DNA from: Magnaporthiopsis rhizophila
Lineage: Eukaryota > Ascomycota > Sordariomycetes > Magnaporthales > Magnaporthaceae
DNA length: 64,000 nt
Assembly (NCBI GenBank): GCA_003049465.1
Contig: PYSS01000088.1
Coordinates: 104,220 to 168,219 of the forward strand
Direction: 5' to 3'
Shown here: piece after piece, positions 45,775-56,133 of the stretch
Position numbering within the stretch: position 1 is the first letter of the stretch
Layout of the letters: each line of letters opens with the position of its first letter
Notes under the pieces: model-generated
What the model saw: only the letters and a program-made list of their open reading frames with translations
Database searches by the model: none
What the model was told of the DNA's origin: nothing
Translations under genes and position numbers: made by a program

Positions 45775-46842
45775 ATGACGCCTGACAATGAAACCGTCAC
45801 GTCACAGGTCTACATCGTCACCGGCGCCAACACGGGCATCGGCCTGGAGGTAGCCAAGATCCTCTACGGCGCCGGCGGCCGCGTCTACGTCGCGGGGAGA
45901 TCCGAGGCCAAGTGCAAGGCCGCCATCGAGTCCATCAAAGCCGCGCACCCGTCAACCTCCTCCTCCTCCGGCACCGGCACCGGCACCGCCGCGTTCCTGC
46001 ATCTGGACCTGGCGGACCTGAGCACCATAAAAGCCACGGCGGCGTCGTTCCTGGCGGCCGAGTCGCGGCTCGACGTGCTATTCAACAACGCGGGCGTCAT
46101 GGGGCCGCCGCCCGAGCTCAAGACGGTGCAGGGGCTGGACCTGCAGCTCGGCACCAACTGCGTCGGCCACTTCCTGCTGACCAAACTACTCACCCCTCTA
46201 CTCGCCTCGACCGCGGCGGCTTCTTCTTCCTCTTCGCCAAAGAGCAGCAGCGTCCGCGTCGTCTGGGTGTCGTCGTCGGCGGCGGAGCTGCTGGGCCCGA
46301 GCGGCGGCGGGCTCGACATCGAGAACCTAAACTACGAAAAGAAGGACGAGTCGAAGGAGAAGAGATACGCCATAAGCAAGGCGGGCAACTACCTGCACGC
46401 GTGCGAGTACGCGCGCCGCGTGAAGGATCAAGGGGTCGTCTCGGTCGCGGTGCACCCGGGCGTGCTCGAGACGGACCTGACCCGGCACATGGGCGCCGTC
46501 ATGACCAAGCTGCTCAGCTGGACGGTGCAGTACCCGGCCGTCTACGGCGCATACACGGAGCTGTTTGCCGGGCTGAGTCCCGAGGTTAGCATCGAGAGGT
46601 CTGGAGAGTGGGGTATGCGGATTTTATTTATTTCCCCCTTTTTTTCATATGATTCTGGAAACGATTTTGGCTGACGATAATGGAAATCAATGACATCCCG
46701 TGTACAAGTGGCACCCTGGGGTCGTTTCGACACAATGAGGGAAGACATCGTGCAGGCCAGCAAGCACGTGGAAGAGGGCGGCACCGGGATCGGGCTGAAG
46801 TTTTGGGAATGGAGCGAGGAGCAGGTCAAGCCATACCTGTAG
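45775..46842 (+). CDS. Short-chain dehydrogenase/reductase
   Basis: Exons 45,775-46,612 and 46,709-46,842 (323 aa); the 96-nt intron has donor GTATGC and acceptor ACAAG, and exon 2 supplies VAPWGRFDTMREDI...FWEWSEEQVKPYL. Classical SDR motifs: cofactor loop TGANTGIG (residues 16-23), LDLADLS, NNAG at 104-107, a Ser in VVWVSSSAAE, and the catalytic YAISK (Tyr198, Lys202). The PGVLETDL segment follows. The C-terminal WxW(S)..QV.PY ending is typical of fungal WW-domain-oxidoreductase/retinol-dehydrogenase-like SDRs. A Ser/Gly/Thr-rich insert (60-70) and a Ser run (144-158) are loop expansions. NADP preference is plausible because Arg follows the second strand (VAGRS). Substrate unknown. Confidence 0.92.
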
Positions 46843-47639
46843 TTTTTTCTTTTCATAGATTATATCGGGAAAATGGAGGACTTTTAGATGTGAACTGCTC
46901 CAATTTAAAAATGGGCATGTCAACCCACGGGATGGGCGTAAATACATGTATACAAATCCTAATATGGATGCGGATATCGAGGTAGCCAACGGAAAACCAT
47001 ATACTGCCAAGTCGTACACAAAGAATGAGAGGCCATGCCGTCCGATGAGCCCGGCGGGATACAGAAAAAGAAGATATGATAGACTCTACCGATATCTAAA
47101 TGTATCTGTCTGTCAGCACTCGACGGAGACCCGATGCAGAAAAGTAATATGCCATGTCCTTCAAACTGCCTGAGGCGACAGGATGCGAAATCGACAAACT
47201 CTAACTCCCCTAGAATACATGACCGAAAACACCAACGGCCTCTACGCTCGTAGGAAAAAAAAAACGCCCGTATATGCGCGTACTCTCCATGCTAATCTTG
47301 TCTATCCGTCACATCTTCAGCTCCAAAAAAGGAAAGTGTAACTGATTAGGTAGATACCGGCTACCACCCCATCCAAGTTGAGCGATATACAGGCGGCAGG
47401 TCAAGCGCGGGGACGCCCGAGGTCGTCGCGCTTCGACCCCTGCCGCCGTCGGGGCTGGGGCGGGAGGCAGGCGGCGCGGAAGCGGTAGTATCGGTTGCGC
47501 TTCGCCCCCTGGCGCCGCTGGAGCTCTGTCGGGGAGGAGGCGGATAAGGGGCCTCGGAAACGGCAGTAGCATTCTTGTCACCAACCTCGGTGGCGCTGCC
47601 GCTCGAAGCTTCCTCGTCCTCATCTTCCCCGTCCACGAG
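46843..47639. other. Convergent intergenic region with an open extension of the lipase frame
   Basis: Positions 46,843-47,360 show nothing. On the minus strand 47,639-47,361 continues the lipase reading frame after its TGA for 92 codons before a TAG: acidic first, then Pro/Ser/Arg-rich, with two copies of a GRSAT motif. See findings. Confidence 0.5.
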
Positions 47640-50456
47640 TCAATCCCAGATGCCGTCACCGTCCGAGCCGCTGTAGGGATCGGGGACCTCGGCGTACTTG
47701 GCGTCGTTGACGTCAATAGCGCAGCTCTCGGATTGCGACCGGCGTCGCGCCGCCGACAGGTCGCGCTGACGCTGTTCCTGCTCCCGCCTGGTCTCTTCTT
47801 CCTCCTGGCTCATCCTCCCCGTCCCGTCCTCCAGCGGCGGGCTGGGCGGATGGGCGGGGTCGAGGTCTGGAGACGAGACGCTATACTTGTCCGACTGCGA
47901 CTCGACATCGGCGTCAAACACGGACGAGTCCGCTATCGTGATCTCGTCCGTTGGTGACAGAAGCAGGTCGAAGCGAGGTGCCGCGGTGGAAGCAGTCATC
48001 GCCACTGGGGACTCCTTGCGCGGCGCGACGACGTCCACATACGAGTCCTCGCGAGAAGCGAGGGTCAGGAAGGACGGCTTGGCCGCGCGCGAGAGCTCAG
48101 GCGCGGTCGACACCATTTCCAGACCGTCCACGTCGGCGAATGAGCCCTGCCCTACGCCCGCTACCCTAGACGCCGTCGCCGGGTCGCACTCGACGGTCGA
48201 GAGCTTGGACATGAACGACACAGGCAGCGCGTTGTGGCTGCGCGTCGCCCGCCGCAACACCGGCTTCAACAGACCACCGCCTCCTCGGCCGGAACCACCG
48301 CCTGCCAGCGCTACGCCCGAAGCATTGCCACCACCGACTGACCTCTTGCGGGGACCACCAGCGCCCGCACCGCCACTCTTGGTCCTCCCAACGTCCAGCT
48401 CAAGCATGTCGCTCTCTTCCTCGTCCGATGAGTCTTTCGAGTCCTTGTCGTCGCCGCCGCGAGACTCGTTATCTGTCATGATCTGCTCCACCTCTCCCCT
48501 GTTCTGGCGTTGCCGCACGAGCAGCTGCAGGCTGCCGCCCGACCGCCGCCGCTCACGGTGGTGCAGCTTGGTCATTGGCTGACCCACCTCGCCGGAACGC
48601 GTGCCCATGCGGCGCAGGTTGACCTGGCTGGGACTGAAGGCGGCGCGAGTGCGGAGATCGTGGATGGCGCGGTCGATGGCGAGTTCGATGGCGCAGTGAT
48701 CGCGGATCCGGCGCAGCTTGGGCCAGGTCGCCTTCTCGCCGATCAGACACGACTTGAGCATAAAGTCGCTCGTCGGGTTCTTCAGGATCCGGGGCAGGTC
48801 CTGGAAGCTGATCTCGGGGATGATAGTGATGTCGCCCGAGTACTTTTGGCTGAGCATGCTGCACAGCTTGGTGAAGAGATTGGGAAAGACGCCCATTTCG
48901 GCGGCAAAGTTGAGTCGGTACATGGCCTCGTCCTTGGCCAGAGTCGTGAGGGTAGACATGAGGTTCTTCCATGCTGATGATAGCGTGACTGAATCGGGTG
49001 CGTTCGCCTGAGCGCGCTCCTCGAGGGTCAGGAGACGGTCGTCCCGGGTCAGAAACGGGACAATGTGGGGGTTCACTTGAGAAACGATGAAGTGGTTGAC
49101 GTTGAACATCTCGGACAGACGCGACGTCGGCAGGTCGTTGTCGACAGAGCCGTCGATCCATCTTTGCGGCGACGGGTTCCAGGGCAGGTGCTCGCCGGTG
49201 ACGGGGTCCTTGACCAGCAGACATGCGGCCTGGAACAGGACGGGCACGGAACATGACACGGTGACGGCGGACCAGATCATGACGTCGGGGGCCGTGTAGT
49301 AGTTGAGCAGCTGGGGCAGCTCAAAGATGGAGGCGCTGGAGACAGTGATGTTGCATATCCTGCGCGTGCGGTTGTAGGCCTCGCGGAAGGTGATGTCACC
49401 CAGCATGTCGCGCATGACGCGCGAGAGGTTTTGGATATTCGACCAGCTGCCCTCGGTGAGCAGCTTGCGCATGTGGCCGGCAAAGCTGTCCTCGTTGCCC
49501 TCCTCCTCGAACACGGCAAGGTCGCCGTAGGGAAAATTCTCGAGAAGCTCGGGAACCTCCTCATCCGTGCGAGTACACAGCACCGCACAGATGATGGAAC
49601 CGGCCGAGGCGCCCGATATGATGCGCGGAAGCAGCTTGGCCTCGAACAGTGCCTTGACCACGCCGATGTGCGTCATTCCGTACGTTGCGCCTCCGCTCAG
49701 CATCAGGGCGCTGCGGCCAAAGTTTTGCCTCGTGTCGATGAGCTCGTCTAGGACGTCCTGCACGCGCATGCCGCCCGGCAAACCGGCCGGCGAGCCTGTC
49801 CTCTCCACCAGCAACTCTATCGTCCTGACGGCCGACTCGACGTAACGCTCGATGGTGCGCTTGGTGCCCGTGTACGAGTATCGGTAGAGGTCGGCACTCC
49901 CCATGCCGCCGAGCTCGCGCGAGAGCGTGTGGCGGACTAGGAAGAGCATCTCGCGCAGGTCGCAGTTTTCCCGGGCCGCGTCCAGCTCTCGGAGGCGCGA
50001 CTCGATTATGTTGGCGCTGTAGTCGCCGGTGGCCGGGTCGCGCTTCCAGACATCGTTGCCCTCGAGCTTGTCGAGTTCACGTGCGGCTTCGTCCCATTGT
50101 GCAAAGGATGTGGCCTACACGTCGATTTTAAACACATGTGTAAGCTCGTGTTCATCAGGGCGCCCAAGAAGCCAGCCAGACCGTGAACCTACCTCGCTCA
50201 TGCCAAGCTCTAATATTTGCCTCTTTTGCTCGACTTTTGCCGCGTCGCAAGCGGCCTGTAATGAGAGCCCATTGCGGTAGGAAAGCGCGAGCTTGGCGGC
50301 CTTCTGGAGGACGGAGAAAACGGGGGACTTGGTAGGTTTCGAGTCTTTCGAAGGCGGCGGGGAGGTTGAGGAGGCTGCCGATTTTTTAGGTGAAGATGGC
50401 GGGGACCACGGCGCGGGAGCACCGTGGGTGCTGACGAGCTGCAAAACGTCTTCCAT
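47640..50456 (-). CDS. Patatin-type triacylglycerol lipase, Tgl3/4/5-like
   Basis: Exons 50,456-50,193 and 50,114-47,640 (912 aa); 78-nt intron, phase 0 (donor GTAGGT, acceptor GTGTAG), joining MSE to ATSFAQWDEAARELD. The N-terminal part is the DUF3336-type region of yeast lipid-droplet lipases (ANIIESRLRELDAAREN..LREMLFLVRHTLSRELGGM). The patatin domain follows: LSGGATYGMTHIGVVKALFE oxyanion loop, GASAG nucleophile elbow (Ser near residue 258) and the dyad Asp in WIDGSVDNDLPTSRL. Known relatives hydrolyse triacylglycerol on lipid droplets and some also act as lysophospholipid acyltransferases. The C-terminal third is low-complexity, acidic and Ser-rich, as in other fungal homologues. The frame stays open after the TGA stop. 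Confidence 0.9.
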
Positions 50457-53140
50457 TGCACGGAGACGTGGACCTCGGATGGCGAGTGCAGTGTCCGTGA
50501 CTCGGGCGGGCGAGGCGCAGAAGTCGCATTACAGCCCAGTAGGCTAGGTCGAGGGGGAGGGGGGCAGAAACTGTACAGTCCGTCTTCACGATGCCGGTAT
50601 AGCGAGATTAGGTAATAAGGCGTACCACCATTGGCAGAAGGTGGGCGCAAAAAGGGGGGTAGGGTCGGTAAAGCAAGGAATGCAAGGCAGCGCGCGGCTT
50701 CACGATCTAACCGTCAAGGGCGCGTTCCGACTGGCATGCGAGGGTCCGGAGACACTTGTCCGCAGGGCGGAGGGAGTGAAGATGCCAGGCGCCAGGACTA
50801 GCGAGGCTCTCTCAGGGCTCTCTAGAGCGATACAAGCACCGGCGGTGCTGCTGCGAATCGAGGGATGTCGGGAGGAGAAAGGATGAGGCTCTATGATGCC
50901 GATGCCATGTACTACGGCTGCTTGAGCCGATGCCGGTACTGGTGCCGGCTAGCAGGGCCGTTAGGTTGATGACGAAAAGCGGCTGGGTAAGGCAGGTAGG
51001 TAGGCAGAGACAGCGCGAAGTGGAAGCTCGCTTCTCCGTAGGCGAGCAAAGGAAAAAGCATTCCCTATGTCTAGAGGAATATGGAGGCCTACGTCGACCA
51101 TCGGAGTTGCAGCTTTCTTCCTCTCTCGTGGACGTGCACTCCCATGCTTACATACGTTCGGCCCTACCTGGGAAGCGGTCGGAACGTCGGGCTGCGCAGG
51201 CGCGACGTGGACGTCAGGATGTGCTAGAGAAACGTGTGCAGCTGACCCTTTTTCCAAGTCCAGGCGATCCGTCCGGCAGAAAGCTTGGGGGTGGGTTCCA
51301 CCAGAACTTGACCCCAGGCCGCTTCCGCGCTAGCGCTGTGGGTTGCAGCAGCACCCGCACCCCTGGCATTGCATCAGAGGCGGCCAGCGAACCCCACGAC
51401 CCCAGATCAGGCGGGCACAGCACACGCAAGCGAGATGCAGTGACACAACTCCGTGGGGAAATACATCAAAAAGAAGGAAAAAGCCTCAGTACTGGAGACA
51501 CCACTGCCATAATGGAAGCACCATCGAGATCAATGGCGTTTGTAGGAGTTGACACACCGGGCTTTAAAACGGACGGCTTGTCTAGCTAGCAGGACACATG
51601 GGCAGCCTCTTACTCACGTCGACTCTGCATCCGACGTCTGGTACGTCCGTGTAGCAACTAACGCTCGACGGTCGGTTTTGTGGATCTGGTGGTCTGGGGG
51701 ACTCGGTCTTTTTTTTTTTACGTGCTTCGATGCATACAGCCGCCTGCCTTGTAGGGAAACCGTGCAAGGAAACCGTGTAGGGAAGCCGTGCCGCCCTGTG
51801 TTGACGCAAGTCGCGCAAGGTCGCGTGCCTTGCCTTGTCTGCGGCATGTGCCACTCGGTTTTTGTGGCAGCCCGAAATGAAACCCGACTTGTCACTGTGG
51901 GCATGCGCTTGAGATCTCCGACACAGGCGGCGTCCATCTTCTGCCACTATCCATGCCCGCACTATACTTTCACGCCACCGTTTCTTCTTTGGGCCACATT
52001 TTACGTCCTGGTGTTGTTGAATTTGATTGTTGTTGCACACAGACTGACTGGACTGACTCGTACAATGTCAGACGCCAGCACGGCTCCGCACAGCACATGT
52101 GAGATCTCAAAAGTGATGATGACACTTGTCAAATGACAACAGCTGCGATCTGGACGTGTGCGTGGGGTTTGATCTCTGTGTGCTGCTTACCTCTCCAGAC
52201 AACCCTATTGGCTGCCCCGCGCCCAGCCCCGGGCTCTCCGCGGGGGTTCAGCTGCCTATGCGCTGCACCGAGCTGGATTCCCTTCGGATGTACTGCGTGT
52301 CGAGGACGTGGGGTAGCGACGGATCGAGTAATGCCCAACCTGTCCTCCGACATCGCTTCTTCTGCTTTGGGCGCTGTGCAACGTGCCGACGCTGGGGCGG
52401 CTGCAGGCTACAGGGCTAGCTGGCTGCACGAGACCGGATACGGGTGTCCATTCGGGTGTCTTCGGCCGCAACGGTTTTAGAAGGGCCTTGTCGTCCCGCC
52501 CAAAGCTTGATCGATGACGGCATTGTGTTCACAAAGAACTCGGGCTCGGCCTAGGTGGGAATCCCGACAAAGATGTCCTTTTGTAGTTATCACCACCAAT
52601 ATATTGCCGTGTGTGGGGAGTGGAAGCACATCAGGCAAAACAGCATTGACAAACATGAGACAGGCGAGAAGCAAACATCGGTTCGCTGGCTCTGGACGGT
52701 TTTTTACCGGGGTTCCCACTTTCACATGCTAACGTTGGGGTGATGAGTCGAGCTAACGCCTTCCCCGTGGGGAGCAACGACGATGAGGACCCCCTTGAGG
52801 AAAAGAAGTCAGCCACGGCAAGACCCGAAACCTTCCAAGCGCATGCTGCAGGGTGAAGAGTTCGTGAATCGAGCCAGTTCCATGGCATCTTGACCGATAT
52901 ACTAGATGAGCCCGACGGTAGATCGTCACCCACACACAAGGGAACATCCGGGTGGCAACCCTGGTGGCTGCGGGAGCGGGCACTCGCGGTCATGATCATT
53001 GATTACGGTTGCTAGAATGGGAAACTTGCGATAGGCATAGACTGCATTGAAGCTCCTCCCGTGGCCACCGCCGTAGAAGTGGGCTCTGCTCTGCCTCGAT
53101 AGCTTAGTTCGAAGCCGCATGTAGGGTATCATCATCATTA
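50457..53140. other. Intergenic region, 2.7 kb, no convincing gene
   Basis: Several open frames of 60-220 codons (for example plus 50,930-51,589 and 51,549-52,136, minus 51,582-52,040) overlap on opposite strands and match nothing I know. A short run of related 14-15 bp units (GTAGGGAAACCGTGC and variants) lies at about 51,750-51,795. The region contains the lipase promoter. Confidence 0.5.
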
Positions 53141-54925
53141 CTATCTCTGTGTCCGTCCCCGCAGCAGATCGTCGGCAAACGTCCGTACTGCATGGTGTAG
53201 CACGTGTGCCACGCTCTCCCCGTCCGCCGGACCCTCCTGCCAAAAGTGCCCGGCCGTCGAGACCTCATGGGCTCGAAACTTGGAGCCCGGCACCTCCTGA
53301 AGTCTCGCCGCCCAGCCGCGCATCCGCCGATTCGACACGAAGACGTCGCTGTCGCCATACACGACCAGCGTCGGGTTCTCCACCATTTTGCGATCGGCCT
53401 CAGCGAGGCTGTCCAGGGCAGTATTACCCCCCACGGGCGATGTCGAGTCGGCAGCAACTCCGAGCGCCTCGGTCGCCGCCTGCTGCGGGCCCTTGAGCAG
53501 CGGGTCTTGCCCACCGGTGACCTTATCTCCAGGCTCGTTAGTTGGTGGTACTGAAGCGCGTCGCAAGAGTCGCTTTGGAAGCGACGGCAGCGAAAAAGAC
53601 AGTGACGTCAAGTTCCCAGCTATGCCAAGTGGCGGTGACACCAGCAGATACGCCGGAGTGGGCGACGGCGGGCGAAGGAGCGTGGGCAACTTCTGCACGG
53701 CCTCTTCGTCCGTATCATCCGGCTCGTCCGACTCCCTGATCACGGGGCTGACATCACCGTGCCTTCCAGGGTCCGGCGACGAGACGGCCCTGAGCTTGAG
53801 CTGCCGCTGCCCGGCCACGCCGTGCAGGCTCGCGTTCCGGCGGGGCGGCGAGCTGTGGCGTGTCTTGGCCAGCAGGTCATGAACTCCCCTCCGCAGCTTC
53901 TCTTCGGCGTCATCAATGGACCGCCGTAGCGACCGGTGCGAGTCGTGGCTCTTGCGCCGGCCGTGGTGTCCCATCTCCTCGTCGCCACCCACGCGCAGGT
54001 TCGGCGACTTGCGCGGCGACGTCGACGGTGTGCCGCCGCGTGCCACCACGGCCTCGCGCTCCGCGGCGCGGCGCGCGGTTCCCAGTATCTCGTTCTGCGC
54101 CGCCGCGAGGTGCTCGGCCCGCAGTCGAATCTCGGCCGCAGGCGTGCCGTGCTCTGGGGCGAGGAGGGGTGCGAGCACGCTTGACAGCTGCGGCAGCTGG
54201 CTTGTTACTAGCGCGCCATACGAGTAACCCGAGAACACGAAAAGGGGTGTAGCGGCAGGGTCTACAGATCGGGGCGGCGGGGAACTGTCGTCGTCGGATC
54301 TTGGTCGGGTTGCGGCGTGCGGTCTGGGATAGCTAGCCGATGGCGAGCGTGGGAGGCGGGGAGACGCGAGGGTCGGTGTGGTGAAGCCGCTGATAGGGGT
54401 CGGGGGCTGGCTGGCCCCGTGGCGGAAAGGGTCGAGGATGTGGGCATAGAGGGCTAGGAAGCCAGCGACGGACAGGTAGTCGCCGCGCTCAGCCTTTGCT
54501 GTCCACGACGTGCGACCTGCAGACCCAGCGGCGCCTCTGGACGAACCGCGACAAGTAGGCGCGTTAGTTTCCGACAAGAACATTCGTTGAATTCTTAAAG
54601 TCCAAAGGAATTCCTCAATCGCCGTGCTGTCGGTCGCATACCTAAAGTTGAAGGTGGCGACTAGGAAGCCGGCCCTCAGCAGAGACGTGCCGACTAGAGC
54701 GACAATGCCGTCATCGTAGCTACCGCCCAAGGGCGCGTAGGGATGGGCGACGATGGCGGCGTCGTGCCGCCAGGGCGGGGCCTTGGGCGACGGCGACAGG
54801 CTCCAAGGGTGGTAGACTCGACATTTCAAGACTGTGCCATCATGGAGGCTCGGGATTGTGAAGGTCAGTGTCGGCTGGGGGAGCATTTTGCGGCGCCGTC
54901 GGGGCTGCGTGGCGGCTGCTGGCAT
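53141..54925 (-). CDS. Alpha/beta hydrolase, fungal uncharacterised type
   Basis: Exons 54,925-54,642 and 54,536-53,141 (559 aa). The 105-nt intron (donor GTATGC, branch CTAAC, acceptor GTCCAG) is a 3n, stop-free intron; its removal gives FNFRGAAGSAGRTSW, the conserved loop after strand 4. Other motifs: IVAHPYAPLGGSYDDGIV, the nucleophile elbow GYSYGAL in FVFSGYSYGALVTSQLP, a downstream VVYGDSDVFVSNRRMRGW with the likely acid Asp, and the catalytic His in VSTAGHFWQEG. A long Ser/Arg-rich insert (roughly residues 190-390) lies between elbow and acid. Plausible activities are esterase or thioesterase; the substrate is unknown. An internal ATG 13 codons in is an alternative start. Confidence 0.87.
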   Translation of the reverse strand: MPAAATQPRRRRKMLPQPTLTFTIPSLHDGTVLKCRVYHPWSLSPSPKAPPWRHDAAIVAHPYAPLGGSYDDGIVALVGTSLLRAGFLVATFNFRYATDSTAIEEFLWTLRIQRMFLSETNAPTCRGSSRGAAGSAGRTSWTAKAERGDYLSVAGFLALYAHILDPFRHGASQPPTPISGFTTPTLASPRLPRSPSASYPRPHAATRPRSDDDSSPPPRSVDPAATPLFVFSGYSYGALVTSQLPQLSSVLAPLLAPEHGTPAAEIRLRAEHLAAAQNEILGTARRAAEREAVVARGGTPSTSPRKSPNLRVGGDEEMGHHGRRKSHDSHRSLRRSIDDAEEKLRRGVHDLLAKTRHSSPPRRNASLHGVAGQRQLKLRAVSSPDPGRHGDVSPVIRESDEPDDTDEEAVQKLPTLLRPPSPTPAYLLVSPPLGIAGNLTSLSFSLPSLPKRLLRRASVPPTNEPGDKVTGGQDPLLKGPQQAATEALGVAADSTSPVGGNTALDSLAEADRKMVENPTLVVYGDSDVFVSNRRMRGWAARLQEVPGSKFRAHEVSTAGHFWQEGPADGESVAHVLHHAVRTFADDLLRGRTQR

Positions 54926-56133
54926 CGGACAATGGCACGGTTCCCGCTAAGCTTCGAGCTGAAGCTTCGTGGGAAATTGTCGGCGGCGGGGGTGTTGCTC
55001 CACCAGAATGGCAGGACTCGCGCATGCCACCGTGACATTCGGGGGGGTGTTAAATGCCTGTGCTCTGAGTCCGGAATTCTTTTTAGGTTTTGAGAGTTGT
55101 TGGTCTGATCCTTTCTTTCCAAAACGGCCATTATCAACCATTTCGAAACATGAACTTTTGACAACATGCCGATATAAGCAAGCCCCTTCTTCGCACCCAG
55201 AGCGCCACATGGCGTCAGCATCTCAAAAATCTGAATGCTGTCGGGTCATCCAAAGCACCGCCCCGACCGAAGGGTGGAAAGAATGCTATTCCGCTGCAAA
55301 CACCGGCCAATCTAGACGGAATACGTGTGGCTCTAATTCTACTCAGTTCCTCGCCAGTCAGACTTATGGGGCTGACACAGCCAATGCGAGGAATGAAACG
55401 ACCGGAGAATGTGGCTTCCATCACGAGGTGTTCAGACAACTTGGGCAGTTTGTATAATCAAGGCGGATAAAGTTAAGGTAAATCTCCGAAACTGAGCGTC
55501 GCCCTCGACATCAACTCCCCACGGACATTTCGAGATCTTTGGCCAACTCCCACCTGATCCTGACACTACGTGCCAACGGAGAAGATTTCGGCTTCACGCC
55601 CCAGGAACGCCCATATGCAACAAACGGGGGAGGGGCTGGCTCGTCCGTACGCAATCTTATCTGATCATCAGATAATTGACATCTCTCGGCCGGGGGCCGG
55701 GCTTTCCAAGTTCGCCATCCCTGGACGCCAACCCGCGCCGTCCCACCCCGGTCGCTCCGTCGGTCTTTTCCTATTGGGATCATCTGCACCTGTGGGCCCA
55801 TGCGGCATTTCTTTCTGAGTAAGTCGCAAGAAAAAACTCGGGAGAACAGAAGGCGGCTTTTCTCTAGCCTGGGCTGTCAACAAGGATAGCCCGTCCTCGT
55901 TATCCTTGTCCAGTCGTCAAGACGAGAGATGTCTTGGGCTCCGCCCGGGCGGGCATTGCAACCCCTGGTTTGCATGCTGCGACCCCGTTTGTTGGCCATG
56001 GTGAAATAGTACTTCTGGATATCTCTCAGCCCAAGACAATGGCTCGCTTGTCGTCTCCGAGTCCTTTCTTTAGCCGGCTTGGCGTAGAGCACCATTCCGC
56101 CAGCAACGCACCTCTTTCCCCATATCAACCTTT
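54926..56133. other. Divergent intergenic region, 1.2 kb, no gene recognised
   Basis: It lies between the hydrolase (minus) and the acyl-CoA ligase (plus), so it holds both promoters. Overlapping short open frames on both strands have no family resemblance. Confidence 0.5.

Noticed and set aside
50930..52136. Open frames of 195-219 codons on the plus strand
   Set aside because: They overlap open frames on the opposite strand, have no recognisable motif, and the sequence looks like ordinary GC-rich intergenic DNA.
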